Assembly (NCBI RefSeq): GCF_900101885.1
Contig: NZ_FNAN01000001.1
Location: 310,001-374,000 of the forward strand
Length of the DNA: 64,000 bases
DNA from: Dyadobacter soli
GTDB lineage: Bacteria; Bacteroidota; Bacteroidia; Cytophagales; Spirosomataceae
Direction: 5' to 3'
Below, in pieces: positions 52,728-61,530 of this stretch. Numbering within the stretch: the stretch's first letter is position 1; every line of letters begins with the position of its first letter. The notes below the pieces were generated by a model. That model did no database searches and was not told the DNA's origin. It worked only from the letters and a program-made list of their open reading frames with translations. Position numbers and translations under genes: made by a program.

Positions 52728-54298
52728 CTTCTTCCCGCTTTCAGGCTTTTTACAATCACCATCATCAGCAGGCAGGTAATAATAATGCCCGAAATGATGG
52801 CAACGATCTTGAAAATGGCCATGTTGGTCAAAAGCTGGCTCTGTACCAGGGTATTCCTGAACAATATGCTTTTACCCAAACTAGCAGCCTGCTCCGGCGC
52901 GAAGCCCTGGGATGCAAACAGCCGCGTGTATGCGGCCGACCGCTCGGTAAAAAGGAAATTCGTATCAGAAAGGAATGCGAGGAAATTCTCTTTGTTGGAC
53001 TGATTGTAAAACAACTGCAACGTGTAAAGTCCGGCACTGCTGTTCAGCCCGGCAGCAAGCCGTGCCATAGCGGCGACGGTAATGCCCGCAAATCCGGTAT
53101 AGGAAGGCAAAGCTGCGAGGGAGAAGCCTACAAGCGGGACGAAGAGCATTCCGCACGCCACGCCTTGCATGAACACGGGCAATGCCAGGTCGCTGAAAGA
53201 TAAATCGGTGCTGAATAGCTGGTACATCCACCAGTGATAACCCAGCATGACGCCAAAACCGGCCACCATCACCAGCGGCCTTTTCTTGTCGAGCCGGAGC
53301 ATCAGCCAGGCGGTGCAAGCCATTGCGGTAACCAGGCCGGTAAGGTTTACGGCGGCTAGCTGCATAACATCATTGCTGTTCCATTTGAGCACGCCGCCCG
53401 TTAAGCCGTAGATCAGGATGATCGTGTCTTTCATGCCGTAAAAAAGCGTGAGCAGTAATATGCCGAGCAGGAACTGGCCCGATTTGAAAATATGCAGATG
53501 AAGGTAGGGACGCTTGCTGTGACTTTGGCGAAACACAAACAAAATGACGCTCACCAAAGCGCCGGAGGCAGCCGCTACAATGCGCGGATCACTTAACCAA
53601 TAGTATCTCGGGCCGTAGAGAAACACATAAACCGTTAAAGTGAGGATGCCGGTGGCGAGCAGGAAGCTAACCCAGTCAACCTGGTACAGCGGGTAAGGTT
53701 TTGCGCCGGAGTGGCTTCTGAAAATAAGCAGCATGAGCACCAGGCACAGGATTTGGGCAAGCATTAAAAACAGGTAGATATGCTGCCATTCCATTTGGTC
53801 GGCCACGGCGGCGGTGGCAAGTCCGGCAATGGTAATGCCTCCCAACGCCGAGCCATAGAACATGGTGGAACCGATAATTTGTCCGGAACCCGGTTTCAGC
53901 AAACCGAAAATCAAGGTGAGCATGCGCCCACCAAATGCGGCTGTGAGGAAGCCGGTCAGGAGCCGGAGCACCATAAAAACATGGATATCGCGCACCTGCA
54001 TGCTCAGAAAGCTCATTCCTATCGCCAGCACCATGATCGTGATCAGGTAACTCCGGGCCTCGAAGTAACGCAATAACCGGAATTGAATGGGTAGCAATGC
54101 AATAATGCCGACGTAGGTGATCTGAACGGCGAAGCTGACGTCTTCCGGCTGTGCACCGAATGCCGCGATGACATAGGTCTGGTTCAATGCGAACAATCCG
54201 AATGGCGCAAGTCCGACTAGCAGCATCACCAGCAGCAGGATGTACAGGAGCGGCCGGTAACGCATTGCCCAATTTTGGAAATATTGTGGGCTCGTCAT
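52715..54298 (-). CDS. MFS efflux transporter, DHA2/EmrB-like (pump 2)
   Basis: A 527-residue transporter with about 14 membrane segments, paralogous along its whole length to the pump 1 MFS: FALNQTYVIAAFGAQPEDVSFAVQITYVG, LRLLTGFLTAAFGGRMLTLIF, LPVFMQGVACGMLFVPLVGF and YTGFAGITVAAMARLAAGL occupy the same positions. It is the third gene of the second TolC-HlyD-MFS operon and overlaps the HlyD gene by 4 bases. It should extrude a hydrophobic or amphipathic compound in exchange for protons through the tripartite assembly. Confidence 0.92.
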   Translation of the reverse strand: MTSPQYFQNWAMRYRPLLYILLLVMLLVGLAPFGLFALNQTYVIAAFGAQPEDVSFAVQITYVGIIALLPIQFRLLRYFEARSYLITIMVLAIGMSFLSMQVRDIHVFMVLRLLTGFLTAAFGGRMLTLIFGLLKPGSGQIIGSTMFYGSALGGITIAGLATAAVADQMEWQHIYLFLMLAQILCLVLMLLIFRSHSGAKPYPLYQVDWVSFLLATGILTLTVYVFLYGPRYYWLSDPRIVAAASGALVSVILFVFRQSHSKRPYLHLHIFKSGQFLLGILLLTLFYGMKDTIILIYGLTGGVLKWNSNDVMQLAAVNLTGLVTAMACTAWLMLRLDKKRPLVMVAGFGVMLGYHWWMYQLFSTDLSFSDLALPVFMQGVACGMLFVPLVGFSLAALPSYTGFAGITVAAMARLAAGLNSSAGLYTLQLFYNQSNKENFLAFLSDTNFLFTERSAAYTRLFASQGFAPEQAASLGKSILFRNTLVQSQLLTNMAIFKIVAIISGIIITCLLMMVIVKSLKAGRSHET

Positions 54299-55347
54299 GG
54301 CTGTGGTGCTTTCGCGATCGACACGGTCGCATTCATTCCTACCTTCACTGCATTAAGATCCTGATCGGTGAGGATGATCTTCACCGGAACACGCTGGGTG
54401 ATTTTTACAAAATTGCCGGTGGAATTGTCGGGAGGCAGCAATGTAAACTTCGAACCGGTAGCGCCGGAGATCGATTCGATCACGCCGTGGTAGGTCTTGC
54501 CCGGCAATGCGTCCAATGCAATGCTGACTGCCTGGCCTGGCTGCATGCCAGCAACCTGGGTTTCCTTATAGTTAGCGGTTACCCATTTATTACCCTCGTT
54601 AATGATCGATACCAGTGGCTGCCCCGGCTGGATTTGCAGGCCTTCATGAATGGTCCGGCGGCCTAGTCTGCCTGTAAAAGGTGCCGTTACCACCGTGTAG
54701 CTGAGGTTGACCCTTGCGAAATCGAGTTGCGCGGTTTTGCGTTTGATATCGGCCAGCAGCAATGCCTCACGCGCTTCCAGTTCCTTAATCCGCGAAAAGC
54801 TCGTGGTAAGTGTATGCTGCGAAGCATTGTAATCGTTCGAAGCGACATCATACCTTGCCTTTACCTGCTCGAACTCCTGACCGGTAACCGCTTCTTCCTG
54901 CAACAGGTTACGAAAGCGCTTCATATCCTGCTCCTGCTGCCAGAGCCTCGCCTTGGCGGATAGTATCTGATCCTCATTGACGGTGGTGGCTGTACGCGAC
55001 GCGCGGATGGACGCGTGCAGTACCACCAGTTGCGCACGCGAGTCTTCGAGTGCCGCTTCCGCTTCGGCCACGCGGATGCGGTACTCGCGGTCGTCCAGGA
55101 CGATCAGCGTGTCGCCGCGGTTGACGATCGCATTCTCTTCAAAGCGTATTTTGGCAATGTAGCCACCCACGCGGGCGGAGACCGGGTTCACGTAGGCTTC
55201 AACCTGTGCATCGTTGGTCTCTTCCGATTGGCTTTGTTTGAAAAAATATTTGCTCAGATAATACAGGGTTCCTGTTATAAAAACCAGCGTAACCGCGGTG
55301 ATGGTCAGGTTGATTATGGATTTCTTTTTCTTAACGGCAGTTTCCAT
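54295..55347 (-). CDS. HlyD/EmrA family membrane fusion protein (pump 2)
   Basis: A 350-residue periplasmic adaptor, paralogue of that of pump 1. It has an N-terminal basic stretch (METAVKKKKS), one membrane helix (about 12-31), the lipoyl half VEAYVNPVSARVGGYIAKIRFEENAIVNRGDTLIVLDDREY, an alpha-hairpin (about 80-200) and the second half YTVVTAPFTGRLGRRTIHEGLQIQPGQPLVSIIN, then the shared LLPPDNSTGNFVKITQRVPVKI. It starts 20 bases after the TolC gene. Confidence 0.94.
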   Translation of the reverse strand: METAVKKKKSIINLTITAVTLVFITGTLYYLSKYFFKQSQSEETNDAQVEAYVNPVSARVGGYIAKIRFEENAIVNRGDTLIVLDDREYRIRVAEAEAALEDSRAQLVVLHASIRASRTATTVNEDQILSAKARLWQQEQDMKRFRNLLQEEAVTGQEFEQVKARYDVASNDYNASQHTLTTSFSRIKELEAREALLLADIKRKTAQLDFARVNLSYTVVTAPFTGRLGRRTIHEGLQIQPGQPLVSIINEGNKWVTANYKETQVAGMQPGQAVSIALDALPGKTYHGVIESISGATGSKFTLLPPDNSTGNFVKITQRVPVKIILTDQDLNAVKVGMNATVSIAKAPQP

Positions 55348-55367
55348 GGTTGTGATGGTGGGATGGT

Positions 55368-56705
55368 TTATAATTGGCCTTGTGCATAGAGCAGTTTGTA
55401 GTAGAATACCCGCTCGTCGGCGTGTGCCCTGACCAGGTTGTAATTGGATTCCAGAAACAGGTTATCGGCATCGAGCAGGTCGGTAAGCAGCGCCGTCTGA
55501 TTCAGGTACTTTGTATTGGTTATCCGAAGATTGGTGCGCGTTTGCTCGATGGATTCCTCTGCAACCCGGATCCGGCTCAGCGACTCGCGGTACTTGATCT
55601 GTGCCGAACTGATTTCCGTTCCCACCTGATCCGAAATCACCTGCTGTTGCAGGTACATTCCCGCGAGGCGCGAACGGGCCGCCGCCATTTTCTGCTTCGA
55701 GTGGTAGAAGGCAGAGAGATGAATCCCGGTTTTAATTCCCACATAACCTACCGAATACCATTGGGCAACCGGGGGAAAGAACAGGGTATTGGGATAATTG
55801 AGCCCATAGGCGCCCACCAGCTGGACAGTAGGGTAGTAGCTGCTTTTAATGAGGCGAATGCGCGACTCCTGCAACCGGATATTTTCGCCAAATCGTTGCA
55901 GGACGTAGGAATTGTTTGGTTGATGAAGCATAGGCTCCGTTGCATAGGAGCGCCCGGTCTGCATTTCCGCAGGGTTCCGGGGTAGTATTTTGGTAGAATC
56001 CGGCAGGTTCAGGAGCACATTCAGGCGATAGTTCGCGATGGCAAGGTCGTTGGCGGCCTGCTCCCTGTTGAGCTTATTGGCCGAAAGTACCACCTGCGCA
56101 CGGAGCAGGTCCGTTTTCGTGACCCGCTCGTTGTTGAATAGGGCGGTAATGTTTTTCAACCGGATCTCAGCGCGCTTGATTTGCTCGCCGATCAGGGAAT
56201 CCAGCTTGTTCAGCCGCACCATTTCCATGTATTGCACCACGGTTTGCAATGCTACATTGCCCTGGATATCCGTCGTATTGATCTTCTCGATCCGTGTCCG
56301 GATTCCCGCTTCTTCGATAAATGTCCGCTGCCGCCCGCCCGAATATAAGGTGAACTCCGCACGCGTGCCTGCGTTTACGCCGTTCGGGCTGGGCCTGCGC
56401 GTGAGCGAATGTGAATCCGACAAGCCGTCTTCGAAAAGCGTCAGTTTTGAATAGCGGTCGTACTCTGCACCGAACGACCATTGGGGAAGTATCGCGTTTT
56501 TGGCATCCTGGTGCTCCGCCGCACTTGCATTCTCCTGTTGTTTGCTGGCAGCGACGGCCTGGTTCTGTGTCCTGGCCTTTTCAATGGCTTCCTCCAACGT
56601 GAGCGGCAGCGGCTGGGCAAGCGCCGACCCCGACAATACTGCCAAAGACAGTATGCTTGCCAGTATGATGACCGGGGCTTTTTTGGGAATTATAGTATTC
56701 ATCAT
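55368..56705 (-). CDS. TolC family outer membrane efflux protein (pump 2)
   Basis: A 445-residue outer-membrane channel. Signal peptide ends near SALAQ (about 30). OEP repeats are clear: PLTLEEAIEKARTQNQAVAASKQQ, VVQYMEMVRLNKLDSLIGEQIKRAEIRLKNITALFNN and ISSAQIKYRESLSRIRVAEESIEQTRTNLRITNTKYLN. The start is one of two adjacent ATGs (56705 or 56702). It heads the second pump operon and is divergent from an AraC gene 126 bases away, whose product is the probable regulator. No copy of the CTCC-GGAG palindrome or a -24/-12 promoter is present upstream, unlike pump 1. Confidence 0.93.
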   Translation of the reverse strand: MMNTIIPKKAPVIILASILSLAVLSGSALAQPLPLTLEEAIEKARTQNQAVAASKQQENASAAEHQDAKNAILPQWSFGAEYDRYSKLTLFEDGLSDSHSLTRRPSPNGVNAGTRAEFTLYSGGRQRTFIEEAGIRTRIEKINTTDIQGNVALQTVVQYMEMVRLNKLDSLIGEQIKRAEIRLKNITALFNNERVTKTDLLRAQVVLSANKLNREQAANDLAIANYRLNVLLNLPDSTKILPRNPAEMQTGRSYATEPMLHQPNNSYVLQRFGENIRLQESRIRLIKSSYYPTVQLVGAYGLNYPNTLFFPPVAQWYSVGYVGIKTGIHLSAFYHSKQKMAAARSRLAGMYLQQQVISDQVGTEISSAQIKYRESLSRIRVAEESIEQTRTNLRITNTKYLNQTALLTDLLDADNLFLESNYNLVRAHADERVFYYKLLYAQGQL

Positions 56706-56736
56706 GTTCGTCTTTTAGTCCGGGGAGGACCTTTTA

Positions 56737-56816
56737 TGATGCAAATTTCCCCACGCACGACCACTTTTAATCGTCGATATTTCGGCACTTTTGGTCGGTT
56801 CTGCGGATATTTGCAA
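56737..56816. promoter_or_regulatory. Divergent control region between pump 2 and its AraC regulator
   Basis: The 126-base gap (56706-56831) holds an imperfect inverted repeat (TGCAAATTTCC near 56739 and GGATATTTGCA near 56804) and two CACTTTT-containing half-sites (near 56762 and 56787). These are candidate AraC binding sites serving both directions. No strong promoter box is certain. Confidence 0.3.
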
Positions 56817-56831
56817 ACCTACACGTAACTC

Positions 56832-57707
56832 ATGAAGCCAATACCTCAATACAATATCGGGCAGCTGCAAAGCTTCTTCCGCACCGACGAAGTCCCGCAC
56901 GATTACTTTTTCGTTCGAGAGGATTCTTTTGGCATGTACGAGTCGGAGCCATTCCGTACCGAAACTTACGCGATCGCATTCCTGCGGAAAGGCACGTTCG
57001 TGTTACATGGCGGTCTTGAAAGGGTGGAACTTGCAGCCCCTTGTTTGTTCGCTATGGGGCCCCACGTAATCCGGCAGTTTGAAAGGGGGGATCAGGAGCC
57101 GCTGCTCGACGTCGTGTTTTTTACGGGGAGATTTTTTCTGAGCGACCTCCCGGATGTGTTTTTTCTTTCGAAATTTCAATTTTTTGAACAAAACCGGCCA
57201 AGCTTTTTCCGGGTCGACGTCAGCCAGGAGAAGAGATTTACCTCACTCTACGAGCAAATCCGGACGGTTTTATCCGAAAAACATCTCCACGAATCGCAGC
57301 TGATCAAAAGCTATGTCAATATCCTGATCCACGAATTTGATTCCGTAATGCGCAGCTGCATTACCGCGGTTCCCGAAGACCAGGGAACACCGGCATTGAT
57401 CGCCAACTTTAAATCGCTGCTCGTCCGCGACTTCAAAAGTCAGCGGGCGGTCGCCTATTATGCCGATAAACTGAATGTGACGGCCAAATATCTTTCCGAA
57501 TTACTTAAAGAAAAGACAGGACGATCAGCGAGTCAATGGATTAACGAGGCGATTGTCCTGGAAGCCAAGGTACTGTTACAACGCAGCGATTACACGGTAG
57601 CGAAAGTCAGCGAGCAACTGAATTTTTCGGATCAGTCTGTATTCGGGAAGTTTTTTAAGGCCAATACCGACATGTCACCGGCGGCTTATAAGAAGTCTGT
57701 GGGTTGA
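56832..57707 (+). CDS. AraC family transcriptional regulator, likely regulator of pump 2
   Basis: A 291-residue regulator. The N-terminal AraC_binding half (about 25-120) has ETYAIAFLRKGTFVLHGGLERVELAAPCLFAMGPHVIRQF. The C-terminal double HTH (about 190-288) has AVAYYADKLNVTAKYLSELLKEKTGRSASQWINEAIVLEAKVLLQRSDYTVAKVSEQLNFSDQSVFGKFFKANTDMSPAAYKK. It is divergent from the second TolC-HlyD-MFS operon, the usual layout for an inducer-sensing efflux regulator. It ends 11 bases from the convergent DNA glycosylase gene. Confidence 0.93.
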   Translation: MKPIPQYNIGQLQSFFRTDEVPHDYFFVREDSFGMYESEPFRTETYAIAFLRKGTFVLHGGLERVELAAPCLFAMGPHVIRQFERGDQEPLLDVVFFTGRFFLSDLPDVFFLSKFQFFEQNRPSFFRVDVSQEKRFTSLYEQIRTVLSEKHLHESQLIKSYVNILIHEFDSVMRSCITAVPEDQGTPALIANFKSLLVRDFKSQRAVAYYADKLNVTAKYLSELLKEKTGRSASQWINEAIVLEAKVLLQRSDYTVAKVSEQLNFSDQSVFGKFFKANTDMSPAAYKKSVG

Positions 57708-57717
57708 TTAAATGGCC

Positions 57718-58917
57718 CTAGGTTCTCCCCAAAAGGCCTTCCAGGATCGTTTCCAGGTATGGCTCATTGTTGGATTTTTTGAAAACAAATTGCTGGCACT
57801 GATTGAACCGCGCAAATGCGCCGAGGGCATCTACCAGCTTTCCCAACGTTACTTCTGACAGCTCAACCGCCTCAAAGTGCAGGTTATGCACTATCAGCTC
57901 TTTTCGCTTGCGGTCTGCCTTCGCATCCATCCTCGCGATAAATGTTGCCCCGGCGAGTATGGGGAGTGAAAAATAGCCATACCGACGTTTTGCAGCCGGC
58001 ACGAAGCATTCGATCTGATAGTCGAAGTCAAAAAAGTCTTTCAGACGGTGGCGGAAGACATTCAGAATATCAAATGGCGAAAGAATGAAAATCTGATCGG
58101 ATATCTGCGCATCTACGTCCTGGCTGGCCAGCATATATAAAGGCCCTTTCAAACCGGCTATCGCAACCTGTTTTAGCTCACCTTCTGCAAACATTTTTTC
58201 AAGCTCTTTTTTAACCAGGTTTCCTTTCACGTGGCGGGCGCGCCAGGCTATCTCCTTCGTATAGGCAATTCCAAGCGCTCCCAGCGTCCTTCGGATCACA
58301 AATCGCGCATATTCCCGGGAGCTCGGCATGGATAGGTCGGTATCCGTTGGCAATACACTCTGGGGCAATGTATAGACTTTCTGAAAGGTCTTTGTGCGCT
58401 GGATCATCAGCTCGCCATCGAGGTACAGTCTTTCGAGCGCCACTTTGGAAGGCCGCCAGTCCCACCAACCGGAGCTTGCCTTGTCGCGATCGTTTTCAAA
58501 GTCACCTACCATCAGCGTCTGTTCGCGCTGCGCCCGGTTGAGAACCTGTTTCATCAAGGTTATCTCATTTTCAGTAAGCGGCTTGCGCTGGGTTTTGAAC
58601 GCATGTTTGACCGGCAGGGAGAAACGGAATTCGTGCATCGGCAAATAGCCCGCATCCGAGGCGAAATATTCGAAAATACTGCCGTCCTGGCAAAGCTCTG
58701 TCAGCCATTCGGTGCGGTACCCGGGTATGCGGGCAGCCATCACATGGTGATGCGCCCGCTCCACTACGTAGTTCGTGTCCAGCTGCACAAAACCCAGGTG
58801 GTCGATCAACCGGTAAACGGCCTCGATCCCCGTGCCGAACTGCGCCTTTCGGGCAAGGCCTGCCGCATTAAGTATGATTTTTCTCGCCTGGCTTTTCGAG
58901 AGTGTGAGTGTTTGCAT
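57718..58917 (-). CDS. Winged-helix DNA glycosylase, YcaQ/AlkX family
   Basis: A 399-residue protein of the AlkZ/YcaQ (HTH_42) family, DNA glycosylases that unhook interstrand crosslinks or remove bulky alkyl adducts. The N-terminal stretch LGFVQLDTNYVVERAHHHVMAARIPGY contains the QLD catalytic motif (Gln45-Asp47) typical of the YcaQ branch. Also typical are GWWDWRPSKVALERLYLDGELMI, ILSPFDILNVFRHRLKDFFDFDYQIECFVPAAKRRYGYFSLPIL and the following ARMDAKADRKRKELIVHNLHFE. Length fits the family. It is a single gene, convergent with the AraC gene. Confidence 0.9.
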   Translation of the reverse strand: MQTLTLSKSQARKIILNAAGLARKAQFGTGIEAVYRLIDHLGFVQLDTNYVVERAHHHVMAARIPGYRTEWLTELCQDGSIFEYFASDAGYLPMHEFRFSLPVKHAFKTQRKPLTENEITLMKQVLNRAQREQTLMVGDFENDRDKASSGWWDWRPSKVALERLYLDGELMIQRTKTFQKVYTLPQSVLPTDTDLSMPSSREYARFVIRRTLGALGIAYTKEIAWRARHVKGNLVKKELEKMFAEGELKQVAIAGLKGPLYMLASQDVDAQISDQIFILSPFDILNVFRHRLKDFFDFDYQIECFVPAAKRRYGYFSLPILAGATFIARMDAKADRKRKELIVHNLHFEAVELSEVTLGKLVDALGAFARFNQCQQFVFKKSNNEPYLETILEGLLGRT

Positions 58918-59051
58918 GGTGGTAAGGTAAGGGATTCGATTGGACGCATTGAGCTGTCGGCTGTGAACTTGATGTATTTTCTTTATGTGGGCGTTTCTGC
59001 AAGAGCATAGAAATTGTATATTGGCTCACAAACCCAAGCAGCTGATTATTA

Positions 59052-61454
59052 ATGATAAAGTCTTTTAAACTCGACCTTCCTTCTAGCGATCAAATAGAAG
59101 TCATCAGTTCAGAAACGGATCTTTTAGACAAAAATTCCAGGCTGGATGAATTCTACACACAATACAAAATAGCTTTCCCTGAAATAACCAGCGAGCGGAA
59201 GGATGATCTGCTTCGAAGACTTAATGCGGATGCTATCCCCAACAATTACATAGTCCTGTATACCAGGGATGGCGCCGTCATTGGCGGTCTTATCATGGAA
59301 TGTTACCCTTGCGGATATGCGTTGCTAACCTATGTTTTTGTCCTCAAAGAATTTGACGGGCAACTTATAGGGACCAGGTTAATAGACTATCTCAAACGGT
59401 ATATCGATACAGCGATCAACAGGTCCGGAAGACTTGATAAAAGGAAGATCGTTATTTTGGTCTTTGAGGCAAAGATTGATGCAGTCTACAACAACGTTCA
59501 CTACTCGTCAATATTTGAGTTCTACTTCCGGCAAAACAAACTGGAATGCCAGTTAATCAACTTGTATTATATCGAGCCGATGTCAGGCTCAGACGATTAT
59601 CTGTTGGGAGTCATTCCAACCGCATCCAGCGGAAATATCAGAGAAACGCTGGCGATCTCCAGTTACCACACTTTTCTGAAAGAACTTTACTATTCTGCTG
59701 ATCCTGAAAATGCTTCGCGATATCTTGCAGCCGTCAAGAATCGGATCGATGACCGCGTTGAGAATATTCCTATCGTTGAATTTCCCAAGCTTAGAAGCCC
59801 GGTTTTGAAAATACCAAAAGTATCGGTAGCCCTTCATATTATTGAGGAAGACCCGGATGACATTTCTTTGTTAAAGGAAAACTATTACTGTAAGATATTT
59901 AATTCGTACGAAAAGGATTTATTTTCACAGCGATATGTTCAAAGGTCACCCTATTTTAGTAAGCACATTGATAGTCAGCAGGTCACTATTGAATTTGACG
60001 GCATAGTACATTTTACTTCTGAGGGACGAGAAGAAACGTTCATTTTTGTGGACGAGCAAGGCAGAGTTTTAAGTGAGGAAGCGCGCCAGAAGAATGCCAG
60101 AGTTTTTATTAATCATACTTATTTTGAATCTGAAAAGAAGTTAATATGGACGTTCGTATTTCACCCGGAAAGTTATTTTAATGAATTCGAAGTCATTCAG
60201 CTTGAGAAGTATTTTACAGGGAGTCAAGAGAATGTTGGAGTAGACGCAAACAGGAACCTGGACCTGACCATTAAATTCCTGTATCAAGGGCGAAAGTACT
60301 ATGATGCTCTGTCACTCGCCAACGCGATTCTCGCAGATCTGAGGTCGAAGTCGAAAACAGCTGGCCGGGCTGACCGAAGCCAAGGCAAGTTAGGCGCAAT
60401 ACTTGCCGGGGCAGTTCAGCTTGATAGTTCAGAGATCGGGTTTTCCAGAGATCCAAAACATAGAGTAAGATTAGTTGAACGGGAACGACACGCTGACTCG
60501 TCAAGCCCGCAAGATGATCAATGGAGGTTTATTTATCAGTACTACAACTCTGACGAATCGACGAGAAAGAACGATCAGGGTGTGGATAAATTAAATGAGT
60601 TGTATGATAACAACTCCTACTTCGAATATGCACTCAATTCATTTTGCGGAATAGCACTCGGAATATTTGATTTCGAAAGGATGTCTTTTGAGGAAGTTGG
60701 CGACACGCTGGTACCGCTCGCTTCAACGGATACATACTTTTTGATTTTGAATAAAAGTTCAATCAGTTGCTTTTGCCACGAGAACAAACTATACGCAAAT
60801 AGCATCAAATATGGTATCGGCATTAATCCTTATATCATTATACCAAACGCCGTATTAGCTTACAATAGCTTTTGGATTGACCATGGCGAGAAATACCTGG
60901 TTGAAGAAAATCCGCCTGAGTTAACAGGTTGGCGTAGACTCTGGATCTTGAACAGGTTTTTTGATAAACGAAATAAAGTGATTTTTGGTCATCAGCTACG
61001 ACACGAAGTGGCGGAGATTTCAAAAGCTTTGCACGCTGAGCTATTAAATGTTTTTCAGTATGAGACGGAAATCAGCATTTACAATGCCGGTATGGAAAAG
61101 CGCGGAATTAACGAGAAACGTACCGAATTAGTGCGTCATAAGAATAAGAAGGAGGATGTTTTGAAAGAGATGGAAATGCGTCGCACAAACTCCCTCGGTA
61201 TATTATCCATTATCCTTAGTGTGATTTCGCTCACCCAGATCTATCAGTTCGCTGCGGAGGCACGCAAAGCGTGGATATTAGGATTTGACCCGCCAGAAAG
61301 TCTTCGAAAGGGTTTGGAAAATGATCCCAGAATCTATATTCCATCATTAAGCATCTCAATAATCTTTTTCTTTGTTTTCGCTTACTTGATTTATAGATTC
61401 TATAATGCTGCGGAAAAAGTCAAGTCACGTTCCAGGGATTCAAGGGTCGGATAG
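59052..61454 (+). CDS. GNAT-like N-terminal, two-helix C-terminal membrane protein of unknown function
   Basis: An 800-residue protein with no recognised full-length relatives. Residues about 30-180 look like a GNAT acyltransferase fold: NYIVLYTRDGAVIGGLIMEC, then LLTYVFVLKEFDGQLIGTRLIDYLKRY, which fits the acyl-CoA pyrophosphate loop (usual R/Q-x-x-G-x-G/A; here FDGQLIGTRL). A middle region (about 230-640) is alpha/beta with no known motif. A basic, heptad-like coiled stretch (about 685-712, KRTELVRHKNKKEDVLKEMEMRR) leads to two membrane helices (about 713-733 and 765-783) and a basic tail, so most of the protein faces the cytoplasm. Base composition is visibly more AT-rich than all neighbours, with more AAA, ATA and AGA codons, suggesting recent transfer. 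It is a lone gene with no partner on its strand. Confidence 0.75.
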   Translation: MIKSFKLDLPSSDQIEVISSETDLLDKNSRLDEFYTQYKIAFPEITSERKDDLLRRLNADAIPNNYIVLYTRDGAVIGGLIMECYPCGYALLTYVFVLKEFDGQLIGTRLIDYLKRYIDTAINRSGRLDKRKIVILVFEAKIDAVYNNVHYSSIFEFYFRQNKLECQLINLYYIEPMSGSDDYLLGVIPTASSGNIRETLAISSYHTFLKELYYSADPENASRYLAAVKNRIDDRVENIPIVEFPKLRSPVLKIPKVSVALHIIEEDPDDISLLKENYYCKIFNSYEKDLFSQRYVQRSPYFSKHIDSQQVTIEFDGIVHFTSEGREETFIFVDEQGRVLSEEARQKNARVFINHTYFESEKKLIWTFVFHPESYFNEFEVIQLEKYFTGSQENVGVDANRNLDLTIKFLYQGRKYYDALSLANAILADLRSKSKTAGRADRSQGKLGAILAGAVQLDSSEIGFSRDPKHRVRLVERERHADSSSPQDDQWRFIYQYYNSDESTRKNDQGVDKLNELYDNNSYFEYALNSFCGIALGIFDFERMSFEEVGDTLVPLASTDTYFLILNKSSISCFCHENKLYANSIKYGIGINPYIIIPNAVLAYNSFWIDHGEKYLVEENPPELTGWRRLWILNRFFDKRNKVIFGHQLRHEVAEISKALHAELLNVFQYETEISIYNAGMEKRGINEKRTELVRHKNKKEDVLKEMEMRRTNSLGILSIILSVISLTQIYQFAAEARKAWILGFDPPESLRKGLENDPRIYIPSLSISIIFFFVFAYLIYRFYNAAEKVKSRSRDSRVG

Positions 61455-61530
61455 CACCCATTAGGAAAGGCAGTCATCTTCCTATCGATGTATCCGGTTG
61501 AATCCTCCCTTATTCATAATATGCCATACA

